A stretch of 64,000 nt of DNA from Staphylococcus haemolyticus (lineage in GTDB: Bacteria; Bacillota; Bacilli; Staphylococcales; Staphylococcaceae), in contig NZ_CP035291.1 in NCBI RefSeq assembly GCF_006094395.1, forward strand, positions 434,001-498,000, written 5' to 3'. The stretch's first letter is position 1. Every line of letters starts with the position of its first letter. The notes beneath the pieces are model-generated. The model was given only the letters and a program-made list of their open reading frames with translations, was not told the DNA's origin and made no database searches. Below, in pieces: positions 28,166 to 35,881 of the stretch. The position numbers were made by a program, and so were the translations under genes.

Positions 28166-29050
28166 TTGGACATCAAACATATGAAATATTTTATGGAAGT
28201 AGTTAATCAAGGTGGTATGACAAATGCTTCGAAATCTCTATACATAGCGCAGCCGACGATTAGTAAAGCAATTAAAGATATAGAAAATGAATTGAAAATG
28301 ACGTTATTTGATCGTCAAAAGCGTTACCTCGTACTCACTGATGCGGGTAAAATATTCTATAAAAAGTGTGAGGAAATCATAGCGTTATATGATAATATTC
28401 CTTTCGAAATTAATGGGCTATTAGGATTAGAAACAGGTCATATCAATATAGGTATGTCTGCAGTAATGGACATGCAACAATTTATCTACATACTAGGGGA
28501 GTTTCACAAGCTCTATCCAAACGTGACGTATAATTTAAATGAAAGTGGCGGTAAATCTATAGAGACGCGACTTATTAATGATCAAATTGATATTGGAATT
28601 ACAACCATTCCTATAGATGAGAACGTCTTTGACTATTTACCATTATATAGCGAAGATTTAAGATTAGTTGTAAGTAAAGAACATGACCTTGCATCACGTG
28701 ATTCTGTTACAATGGCAGAACTTAAGAATGAAGATTTTATATTATTTAACGAAGACTTTTACCTTAATGATAAAATTATTGCCGCAGCTAAAAATGCAGG
28801 ATTTCTCCCAAATACGGTTTCAAATGTCTCGCAATGGAATTTTATTGAGTATCTGTTGCTGGCACGTTTAGGTGTAAGTATCTTACCAGAGCACATCGCT
28901 AACATGCTTAAAGATAATATCAGAAGTATTAAGATTGAAGATACTGGAATGAGTTGGGAATTAGGTGCCATTTGGAAAAAGGATAAACTATTAAGTCATG
29001 CTACCTCTAAATGGATAGAATTTATGAGCAAGAGATTAAAATATGACTAA
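28166..29050 (+). CDS. cidR: LysR-type regulator CidR
   Basis: The 294-residue LysR regulator activates cidABC and responds to overflow metabolism (acetate). The start TTG 28166 gives M-DIKHMKYFMEVVNQGGMTN, matching S. aureus CidR (MDIKHMKYFIEVVNQGGMTN), and follows GGGTGAG; in-frame ATGs further upstream lack this spacing. The winged helix-turn-helix is ASKSLYIAQPTISKAIKDIE, and the effector domain includes GHINIGMSAVMDMQQF. In S. aureus cidR lies directly upstream of cidABC; here an IS element has inserted between them, 41 bp after this gene. Confidence 0.92.
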   Translation: MDIKHMKYFMEVVNQGGMTNASKSLYIAQPTISKAIKDIENELKMTLFDRQKRYLVLTDAGKIFYKKCEEIIALYDNIPFEINGLLGLETGHINIGMSAVMDMQQFIYILGEFHKLYPNVTYNLNESGGKSIETRLINDQIDIGITTIPIDENVFDYLPLYSEDLRLVVSKEHDLASRDSVTMAELKNEDFILFNEDFYLNDKIIAAAKNAGFLPNTVSNVSQWNFIEYLLLARLGVSILPEHIANMLKDNIRSIKIEDTGMSWELGAIWKKDKLLSHATSKWIEFMSKRLKYD

Positions 29051-29058
29051 ATGATATT

Positions 29059-30762
29059 TTATAACAACAAGCACAATAAATAGATAAACAAAAATGAGTC
29101 CGGGACATAAAGTTCTTGGATAAGTGAAAAAAAGACAATTTCTATTGAAATAATATAGAAATTGTCTTTTTTATAAATTTTTTGATTATTTTCAGCTCGT
29201 TGAGCTACTACTTTTCTTATATTAAGTGCCATTAATACAAAACCAAGTTCTCTTTTGACTTTATTGAGTCCTCGGACAGACATCCGAGTGAAACCCAAAA
29301 TAGCCTTCATAAATCCAAAAACAGGTTCCACATCAATTTTTCTTTGACTGTAGATATTTTTTGTTTCTGGTTCTGAAAGCTTTTTGTTAATTTGGGATTT
29401 AAAATATTCCCAGTTATAATTCTTCATTATTTTTTTGTTTGTTTTTGAATTGAAGTTCATACATTGATTTTTCAGAGGACATTCTGAACAATCATCACAT
29501 TCATATAATTTGAAGTCTCGCTTATAACCATACTTATCATGACGATAGGCATATCTTTTAAAACCTAGCCGTTTATTATTCGGACAAATGAATTCGTCAT
29601 TAATTTCGTCATAGTTCCAATTTTGAGTATTAAAGATGTCACTTTTATATTTTTTAGTTTTATCTTTTATAAACATTCCATATGTTATGAGTGGCGTTCG
29701 ATTAAAGTCATCTATAATTGCCTTATAATTTGATTCACTACCATAACCTGCATCAGCTACAATATATTCAGGTAAATGACCGTAGGTCTCTTGAATTGAA
29801 TTTAAAAATGGAATCATCGTTCTAGTATCCGTTGGATTTTGATACACATTATAAGATAAAACAAATTGGGAATTTGTCGCTATTTGTAAATTATACCCTG
29901 GCTTAAGTTGTCCATTTTTCATGTGATCTTCTTTCATTCTCATAAATGTCGCATCATGATCTGTCTTAGAATAACTATTTCTATCCTTTAAAATAGATTT
30001 TTGAAATTCGTATCGATACTTTCGCTCAAAATAATCATTGATTTGCTTTTTGTATTTTTTGATTTTAGTTCTTTTGAGACGTATTTGTTTTCTTGTTTTA
30101 GTACATTTTTCATTGTTGATATGTTGGTTTAAATCTTCGATTTCTTTATCTAAGTGACTACCAATCAAATCTATTTCTTCTTTTGTTAATTCATTATCAT
30201 GATCTTCTTTAATTTCCGGTATGATTTTATTGGTTACCAATTCATGGTAGAGGGCTTTAGAATCCTCATTCATCTTTGATTCATGGTTTTGAATACTCTT
30301 TTTCCATACAAATGTATATCGATTGGCATTTGCTTCAATTTTTGTACCATCAATAAAAATAGCTTTATCATCTATAAGATTTTGTTTTACACACTGACTG
30401 TAAAATTGAATAAATAAAGATTCTAATAAAGCATCTACTTTTGGATTTACTCTAAATCGATTAATTGTTTTATAAGAAGGTTTTTGATTTTGTGATAGCC
30501 ACATCATTCGGATGCTATCATTAAGCATTTTTTCTATTTTACGACCTGAGAATACAGATTGTGTGTAGGCATATAGAATCACTTTTAACATCATTTTAGG
30601 ATGGTACGAAGTTGCACCACGGTGATGTCTGAATTCGTCGAATTCATTGTCAGGAATTGTTTCAACAATATCATTTACATGTCGTGAAATATCATTTGTG
30701 GGGATAAGAACTGAAGTTTCCATTGGTAGAGTAAGTTGAGTCATGTTATAATTTTTATACAT
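29059..30762 (-). CDS. IS1182-family transposase
   Basis: The 567-residue DDE transposase is very like that of IS1272. The N-terminal domain (MTQLTLPMETSVLIPTND, HHRGATSYHPKMMLKVILYAY) is of the DUF772 type. The central catalytic core includes IDGTKIEANANRY, VADAGYGSES and a C-terminal zinc-knuckle-like CDDCSECPLKNQC. The final E lies in the KIDVEPVFGFMK region. The frame appears intact. The last roughly 17 codons (29059-29111) run through the flanking hairpin arm into host DNA, and a terminator-like hairpin at 29127-29175 lies inside the 3' coding end. Confidence 0.88.
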   Translation of the reverse strand: MYKNYNMTQLTLPMETSVLIPTNDISRHVNDIVETIPDNEFDEFRHHRGATSYHPKMMLKVILYAYTQSVFSGRKIEKMLNDSIRMMWLSQNQKPSYKTINRFRVNPKVDALLESLFIQFYSQCVKQNLIDDKAIFIDGTKIEANANRYTFVWKKSIQNHESKMNEDSKALYHELVTNKIIPEIKEDHDNELTKEEIDLIGSHLDKEIEDLNQHINNEKCTKTRKQIRLKRTKIKKYKKQINDYFERKYRYEFQKSILKDRNSYSKTDHDATFMRMKEDHMKNGQLKPGYNLQIATNSQFVLSYNVYQNPTDTRTMIPFLNSIQETYGHLPEYIVADAGYGSESNYKAIIDDFNRTPLITYGMFIKDKTKKYKSDIFNTQNWNYDEINDEFICPNNKRLGFKRYAYRHDKYGYKRDFKLYECDDCSECPLKNQCMNFNSKTNKKIMKNYNWEYFKSQINKKLSEPETKNIYSQRKIDVEPVFGFMKAILGFTRMSVRGLNKVKRELGFVLMALNIRKVVAQRAENNQKIYKKDNFYIISIEIVFFSLIQELYVPDSFLFIYLLCLLL

Positions 30763-30867
30763 AAGGCACCTCGTTAATTTAGTTTAGTGATGTTTATTAA
30801 ATTATACGAAAGTGCTTTATTTTTTTAAAGTATTACAATGTAAAATTACATATAAATACAAAGTATT

Positions 30868-30960
30868 TTGGCGAGACTCTTGAGGGAACAGGACAAGCTG
30901 AAGACTACAGGCTGAAGCTGTCCCCTAAGAAAGCGAGCCAACAATACGGAGTATTGTAAA
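30868..30960. repeat. Structured GAGACTC...AAAGCGAGCC motif inside the IS
   Basis: The segment reads GGCGAGACTCTTGAGGGAAC, then ACAGGACAAGCTGAAGACTA, then GCTGAAGCTGTCCCC and AAGAAAGCGAGCC. It is enclosed by ACAAAGTATT on the left and AATACGGAGTATTGT on the right. Similar GC-rich blocks are abundant in intergenic regions of Bacillus and Staphylococcus by memory. Internal pairings (GGACAGCTT-type arms) suggest a folded RNA or DNA structure. The role is unknown. Confidence 0.5.
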
Positions 30961-30967
30961 TAAAGAA

Positions 30968-31007
30968 GCCAGTAAATGAATTTGTTAAAACTCATTTACT
31001 GGCTATT
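30968..31007. repeat. Hairpin near the right end of the IS
   Basis: AGCCAGTAAATGA pairs with TCATTTACTGGCT around an ATTTGTTAAAAC loop. A closely similar stem (GTCAGTAAATGA / TCATTTACTGAC) forms the rocA terminator at 18550. Confidence 0.6.
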
Positions 31008-31250
31008 TCTCTAGGGTTTATGTCCCAGACTCATTTTTTTATCGTAAAGCCATTATGGACGCAATATTATTGTCATCAACATTTAACTACATCAACAACT
31101 ATAGATATTAAAGCGATTACATAGAAAAAAGCTATAGGTGGTATTTAAAATGAATATTTTTCTATTTCCATGGGTTGAATTAGAATGATGAATATAGGTT
31201 TAAATTTTACTGTAACAATTTCGACATATTTTGGTGGGAGGTCAGTCATC

Positions 31251-31637
31251 TTGAAAAAAGTATTATATATTTCAAAAGTTATCATACAAATTGCCATTAT
31301 CATAGTCATTAGTTACTTAGGTAGTTTATTGCAAACATTATTGCATATACCACTAGCTGGAAGTATCGTAGGCATGATATTGTTGTACCTTTTACTTGAA
31401 CTGAAAGTGATACGTATGAATTGGATATCTGACGGCGCAGAATTTCTGTTGGCAACTATGGTGTTCTTCTTTATACCTTCTGTAGTAGGTATAATGGATA
31501 TTGTATCTGATATTACGAAGAGTTATATCATTTTCTTCTTATTAATAATCGTAGGTACAAGTTGCGTTGCGTTAGCATCTGGTTACATCGCTGAAAAGAT
31601 GGTTAAACAACCTAACGTTAAGAGAGGCCATCAATAA
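31251..31637 (+). CDS. cidA: Holin-like protein CidA
   Basis: The 128-residue membrane protein of the CidA/LrgA family is involved in control of murein hydrolase activity and lysis. Start TTG 31251 follows GGGAGG with 9-bp spacing and matches the S. aureus length; an in-frame ATG 22 codons upstream lacks such a site. Four hydrophobic segments include [19 protein letters not shown] and [15 protein letters not shown], the family signature. cidB starts 2 bp after the stop. The region between the IS and this gene (31043-31250) should hold the CidR-dependent promoter; it remains attached to cidA. Confidence 0.9.
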   Translation: MKKVLYISKVIIQIAIIIVISYLGSLLQTLLHIPLAGSIVGMILLYLLLELKVIRMNWISDGAEFLLATMVFFFIPSVVGIMDIVSDITKSYIIFFLLIIVGTSCVALASGYIAEKMVKQPNVKRGHQ

Positions 31638-31638
31638 T

Positions 31639-32325
31639 ATGACATTGATTCAAGCTATCTTAATGATATTGTTGACCGTCGTTATGTATTTTGCTGCAAA
31701 AAAGCTACAACAAAAATATGATAATCCCTTTTTGAACCCAGCGCTAGTTGGTTCGGTCGGTGTCATTATTGTATTATTGTTAACACATCAAAACTATCAT
31801 GATTATATGACAGGTGGTAAATGGATTAACCACTTATTAAATGCCACTGTTGTATGTTTAGCTTACCCACTTTATAAGAATCGACATAAAATCATTGAGA
31901 ATTTAAGTATTATTTTTTCAAGCGTGATGGTTGGCGTAATACTTAATTTTGTGTTAGTGTTTACCTCGTTAAACTTATTGGGTTACGACGAGGAGACGAT
32001 TGTAACAATATTACCTCGTTCGATAACAGCTGCAGTAGGTATCGAAGTATCGCAAGAATTGGGTGGTACAGATACGATTACAGTATTATTCATTATAACT
32101 ACAGGTTTAATAGGTAGTATGATGGGATCAATGTTATTGAAAGTAGGTAATTTTAAGACCTCTATTGCCAGAGGGTTAACATATGGGAATGCATCACACG
32201 CTTTCGGTACCGCAAAAGCATTAGAACACGATAACGAATCTGGTGCATTCAGTTCAATTGGAATGATATTAACTGCTGTAATTAGTTCAATACTTATTCC
32301 AATTATGATTATTTTGTTCTACTAA
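31639..32325 (+). CDS. cidB: CidB, membrane partner of CidA
   Basis: The 228-residue polytopic LrgB/CidB-family protein has the family signature [32 protein letters not shown] and [13 protein letters not shown]. It acts with CidA in programmed lysis and overflow metabolism. ATG 31639 lies 2 bp after the cidA stop, so the two are translationally linked. cidC follows after 50 bp. Confidence 0.92.
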   Translation: MTLIQAILMILLTVVMYFAAKKLQQKYDNPFLNPALVGSVGVIIVLLLTHQNYHDYMTGGKWINHLLNATVVCLAYPLYKNRHKIIENLSIIFSSVMVGVILNFVLVFTSLNLLGYDEETIVTILPRSITAAVGIEVSQELGGTDTITVLFIITTGLIGSMMGSMLLKVGNFKTSIARGLTYGNASHAFGTAKALEHDNESGAFSSIGMILTAVISSILIPIMIILFY

Positions 32326-32375
32326 AGGGAATATATATTGTACTCGTTTAAAAAGAGAAAGGAGCTATTGTAATA

Positions 32376-34115
32376 ATGGCGAAGATAAAAGCAAACGAAG
32401 CATTAGTTAAAGCGTTAGAAGCATGGGATATTGATCACTTATATGGTATTCCGGGGGATTCAATTGACGCAGTAGTAGATAGTTTACGTACTGTTAGAGA
32501 CTCATTTAAATTCTATCATGTACGTCATGAAGAAGTAGCAAGTTTAGCTGCAGCTTCATACACTAAGATGACAGGTAAAATTGGGGTAGCATTAAGTATC
32601 GGTGGTCCTGGTATCGTTCACTTATTAAATGGTATGTATGATGCAAAAATGGATCGCGTACCTCAATTAATTTTAGCTGGTCAAACAAATAGTACTTTAT
32701 TAGGTACAAAAGCTTTCCAAGAAACAAACATTACTGATATGGTGTCAGATGTTTCTGTATATAATCACCAAATTCAAAAAGGTGATAACGTATTTGAAAT
32801 TGTTAACGAAGCTATTCGTACAGCATACGAAAAACGCGGTGTAGCAGTAGTTGTATGTCCTAATGACTTATTAACTCAAAAAATTAAAGATACAACTCAT
32901 CGTGCTATAGACACTACTAAACCAAAAGCACCAACTCCAACATTACGTAGCATTAAAAAAGCAGCAAAATTAATCGATAAAAGTAAAAAACCAGTAATGA
33001 TTATTGGTGTAGGTGCACAAAATGCTAAAGATGAATTACGTGAATTTGTAGAAGCGGCTAAAATTCCAGTAATTCATACGTTACCAGCTAAAACAATCAT
33101 TCCTGATGATCACCCATATAGCATCGGTAACTTAGGTAAAATCGGAACAAAAACATCTTACCAAACAATTCAAGATGCCGATTTATTAATCATGGCAGGT
33201 ACTAACTATCCTTACGTTGACTACCTACCTAAGAAAAATATTAAAGCAATTCAAATTGATACAAACCCAGATGTAATTGGACATCGTTTCAGTGTCAATG
33301 TTGGTATCGTTGGTGACGCGAAACTTGCTTTCCATCAATTAACTGATGCTATCAAACACGTACCACAACGCCCATTCTTAGAAAAAACATTAGAACGTAA
33401 AGCAGTTTGGGATAAATGGATGGAACAAGATATGAATCAAGAAAGCACACCAATCCGCCCAGAACGTTTAATGAAATCAATTAGTAAATATAGTGACGAT
33501 GATGCTGTATTCTCAATCGATGTAGGTACATCTACAGTTTGGTCAACACGTTACCTAAACTTATCGGTAAATAATAAATTTATTATTTCTTCTTGGTTAG
33601 GTACAATGGGTTGCGGACTTCCAGGAGCAATTGCTTCTAAAATCGCTTTCCCTAAACGTCAAGCTATCTCAATTAGCGGTGACGGTGCATTCCAAATGGT
33701 AATGCAAGACTTTGCAACTGCTGTTCAATATGATTTACCAATGACAATTTTTGTTATGAATAACAAACAATTATCATTTATTAAATATGAACAACAAGCT
33801 GCAGGTGAATTAGAATATGCCATTGATTTTTCTGATATGGACCATGCTAAATTCGCTGAAGCTGCAGGCGGTAAAGGTTATGTATTAAAAGATCCTAGCC
33901 GTATCGATGAAGTAGTAGAAGCAGCGTTAAATGAAAATGTACCAACAATCGTTGATGTACATGTTGATCCAAATGCTGCACCATTACCAGGTAAAATTGT
34001 TAATGAAGAAGCAATCAACTATGGTAAATGGGCTTACAGATCAATCACTGAAGATAAAAAATTAGACTTCGACGAAATTCCACCAATTTCTGTCGCTGCT
34101 AAACGTTTCTTATAA
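32376..34115 (+). CDS. cidC: Pyruvate oxidase (acetate-forming, menaquinone-linked) CidC
   Basis: The 579-residue thiamine-diphosphate and FAD enzyme converts pyruvate to acetate and CO2 and passes electrons to the membrane quinone pool. Motifs are HVRHEEVASLAAASYTK (ThDP-activating Glu), SIGGPGIVHLLNG, and the ThDP/Mg motif GDGAFQMVMQDF followed by MNNKQLSF. Its length equals S. aureus CidC. It ends the cidABC operon; a strong terminator follows immediately and the ISL3 element inserted just beyond it. Confidence 0.95.
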   Translation: MAKIKANEALVKALEAWDIDHLYGIPGDSIDAVVDSLRTVRDSFKFYHVRHEEVASLAAASYTKMTGKIGVALSIGGPGIVHLLNGMYDAKMDRVPQLILAGQTNSTLLGTKAFQETNITDMVSDVSVYNHQIQKGDNVFEIVNEAIRTAYEKRGVAVVVCPNDLLTQKIKDTTHRAIDTTKPKAPTPTLRSIKKAAKLIDKSKKPVMIIGVGAQNAKDELREFVEAAKIPVIHTLPAKTIIPDDHPYSIGNLGKIGTKTSYQTIQDADLLIMAGTNYPYVDYLPKKNIKAIQIDTNPDVIGHRFSVNVGIVGDAKLAFHQLTDAIKHVPQRPFLEKTLERKAVWDKWMEQDMNQESTPIRPERLMKSISKYSDDDAVFSIDVGTSTVWSTRYLNLSVNNKFIISSWLGTMGCGLPGAIASKIAFPKRQAISISGDGAFQMVMQDFATAVQYDLPMTIFVMNNKQLSFIKYEQQAAGELEYAIDFSDMDHAKFAEAAGGKGYVLKDPSRIDEVVEAALNENVPTIVDVHVDPNAAPLPGKIVNEEAINYGKWAYRSITEDKKLDFDEIPPISVAAKRFL

Positions 34116-34128
34116 GAAATAGATTCGA

Positions 34129-34167
34129 CACACTGACAAAAGCAATGCTTTTGTCAGTGTTTTTTTA
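34129..34167 (+). terminator. Terminator of cidABC
   Basis: ACACTGACAAAAGC (34130-34143) pairs perfectly with GCTTTTGTCAGTGT (34147-34160), followed by six T. The loop is only AAT. Confidence 0.93.
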
Positions 34168-34168
34168 T

Positions 34169-34176
34169 GAATATTT
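34169..34176 (+). repeat. Left target-site duplication of the ISL3 element
   Basis: GAATATTT abuts the left inverted repeat and is identical to 35665-35672. Confidence 0.9.
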
Positions 34177-35664
34177 GGCTCTATAATAAATTGGACTGAT
34201 GACTAAAAATCATCAGTCCAATTTTTATGTTTGAATACAAAAATAGCGCAATTACCTCTATAATTATTAGCTACCAAACAAAATAAAAAAGAAAGGTAAT
34301 GCGCCTATGTGTAAGTCTATATTAAATACATTAAGAATTAAAGATAAAAATCTAAATTTTTCAGATGAAGTGACTGAGAAAAAACATAAAGGACGAATGA
34401 GCTTGTTTTACTATGCCGAGCTCACTTATCAACCTACACATTGTGAAAATTGTTCAACTAAAAATGAAAATTTCTCTATAGTAAAAAATGGTAAGAAAAC
34501 CTCAACGATTACTTTACTTAAAATTATGGAAATGCCCGCTTATTTAGAACTTCAAAAACAAAGATTTTATTGTAAATCATGTGACAGTCATTTTACTGCT
34601 AAATCTAATATTGTCGACGCTCATTGTTTTATTTCTAATAAAACAAAACTTGCAGTTTTAGATAAAGTACAAGAATACCGCTCTCAAAAATCTATCGCTA
34701 AGTCATGCTTAGTATCATCAATGACTGTGTCTAGAGTGATTAATCAAGCGGCAAGCGACGTAGGTCAGTCTTCTTTTGAAGCTCTACCTGAACACTTAAT
34801 GATGGACGAATTTAAAAGTGTTAAAAATGTTATAGGAAAAATGAGCTTTATTTATGCAGATGCTGTATCGAACCGCATCGTAGATGTGGTAGCGGATCGT
34901 AAGTTAAAATCGCTTAAAGATCATTTTTATCGCTATTCTTTAAAACTCAGACAAAAAGTCAAAATAGTAACGATTGATATGTATGAATCATATATGTCAC
35001 TAATCAAACAAATATTTCCTAACGCAAAGATTATTATTGATCGTTTTCATATTGTTCAATCTTTAAATCGAGCGTTAAATATGTCTAGAGTTCATGTAAT
35101 GAATTGTTATAGAACCTCTAATAGACCGCTTTATAATAAATATAAAAGTTATTGGAAACTATTTCTTAAACCTTTTGAAACGCTAGAAGCATTTAATTAT
35201 CATAAAGTCCATTTATTTAAAGAGTGGAAAAGCGAAAAAGTCATTATAAATTACTTATTAGGTGTAGATATAGAATTATTTAATACATATCACTACGTTC
35301 ATGAGCTAAGAAGATTATTAAAAGAAAATCAAATAGAGAAATTTAATCATAAACTCTTTTCTATTCATCTTTCAGATGTGTGTCCTAAATTACGCCCAGT
35401 CATTAGAACTTTAAGACGATTAGCAGCTTTCATTGAAAATACTATGACATATTCTAACCTGACCAACGGTCCGTTAGAAGGAATTAATAATAAAATCAAA
35501 CTCATTAAAAGGTTATCTTTTGGTTATAGAAATTATGATAATTTGCGTAATCGAATTATTATAACTTCGCGACTATTTGCCTCAACAACAAAAAAAGAGA
35601 TTAAACAACCTAAGGTTGCTTAATCTCAATATTTGGACTCATCAGTCCGATTTGACCTAGAGCC
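34177..35664 (+). mobile_element. ISL3-family insertion sequence, complete, 1488 bp
   Basis: Ends are imperfect inverted repeats: GGCTCTA-N4-AAAT-N-GGACTGATGA at the left and its complement at the right (five differences in 26 bp). It is flanked by perfect 8-bp direct repeats GAATATTT at 34169-34176 and 35665-35672, the target-duplication size of ISL3 elements. It carries one intact transposase. Inner copies of GACTGATGA pair again near both ends. IS1181 of S. aureus is the closest relative I recall. Confidence 0.92.
34307..35623 (+). CDS. ISL3-family transposase
   Basis: The 438-residue transposase has an N-terminal zinc-finger region (CENC, CKSCDSHF), a helix-turn-helix (SQKSIAKSCLVSSMTVSRVI) and a DDE core with LMMDEFKSV, VTIDMYESYMSLIKQIFPNAKIIIDRFHIVQ and the C-terminal Glu in NGPLEGINNKIKLIKR. 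ATG 34307 follows AAAGGTAATGCGCCT. The frame is complete, so the element may be active. Confidence 0.92.
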   Translation: MCKSILNTLRIKDKNLNFSDEVTEKKHKGRMSLFYYAELTYQPTHCENCSTKNENFSIVKNGKKTSTITLLKIMEMPAYLELQKQRFYCKSCDSHFTAKSNIVDAHCFISNKTKLAVLDKVQEYRSQKSIAKSCLVSSMTVSRVINQAASDVGQSSFEALPEHLMMDEFKSVKNVIGKMSFIYADAVSNRIVDVVADRKLKSLKDHFYRYSLKLRQKVKIVTIDMYESYMSLIKQIFPNAKIIIDRFHIVQSLNRALNMSRVHVMNCYRTSNRPLYNKYKSYWKLFLKPFETLEAFNYHKVHLFKEWKSEKVIINYLLGVDIELFNTYHYVHELRRLLKENQIEKFNHKLFSIHLSDVCPKLRPVIRTLRRLAAFIENTMTYSNLTNGPLEGINNKIKLIKRLSFGYRNYDNLRNRIIITSRLFASTTKKEIKQPKVA

Positions 35665-35672
35665 GAATATTT
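35665..35672 (+). repeat. Right target-site duplication of the ISL3 element
   Basis: GAATATTT abuts the right inverted repeat and is identical to 34169-34176. Perfect identity points to a recent insertion. Confidence 0.9.
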
Positions 35673-35709
35673 AAATTATAAAAAATGTAAGATATTAGCA
35701 AAAAAAGAT

Positions 35710-35739
35710 ATTGAAAACGCTTTATATTATAGGTATAAT
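35710..35739 (+). promoter_or_regulatory. ptsG promoter with overlapping cre-like site
   Basis: TTGAAA (35711-35716), a 17-bp spacer and TATAAT (35734-35739) form a good sigma-A promoter. TTGAAAACGCTTT at 35710-35722 overlaps the -35 and matches most of the cre pattern, so CcpA could act here (inference). It starts only 38 bp past the ISL3 target duplication, so the insertion spared it. Confidence 0.65.
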
Positions 35740-35759
35740 TAAATTGTTAAAAAAGAACT

Positions 35760-35844
35760 GCGTGTTACTATTCGATTAGGCATGAGCAGATAAGCTATCA
35801 TTATTTTTGTCATAAATGATGAGCTTATTTGGTCATGCTTTTTT
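35760..35844 (+). promoter_or_regulatory. GlcT-type RAT antiterminator and terminator in the ptsG leader
   Basis: GCGTGTTACTATTCGATTAG followed by GCATGAGC (35760-35787) resembles the ribonucleic antiterminator bound by GlcT/SacY-type proteins. Its 3' half overlaps a terminator whose arms are 35780-35802 (GCATGAGCAGATAAGC then TATCATT) and 35814-35838 (ending GGTCATGC), followed by TTTTTT. PTS-dependent antitermination of ptsG by GlcT is known in staphylococci. Confidence 0.85.
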
Positions 35845-35881
35845 AATGCGTAAAAAGATACATTGAAAGGATTGAATCAAA

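Larger units (their letters stand above)
29090..31042 (-). mobile_element. IS1182-family element (IS1272-like) between cidR and cidA
   Basis: The element is bracketed by near-perfect inverted arms: AAAAATGAGTCCGGGACATAAA at 29090-29111 (read in two parts, AAAAATGAGTC then CGGGACATAAA) and TTTATGTCCCAGACTC plus ATTTTTT at 31018-31042. These arms match the host GGGACA hairpin family, so they are probably the target rather than IS termini; the true element lies just inside. It holds one transposase and a 390-bp non-coding segment. I see no short direct target duplication, which fits the hairpin-targeting behaviour reported for IS1272. Confidence 0.75.

Noticed and set aside
31043..35672. cidABC as cargo of a composite transposon
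   Set aside because: The flanking elements belong to different families (IS1182 and ISL3), and the ISL3 copy has its own target duplication, so two separate insertions are more likely.
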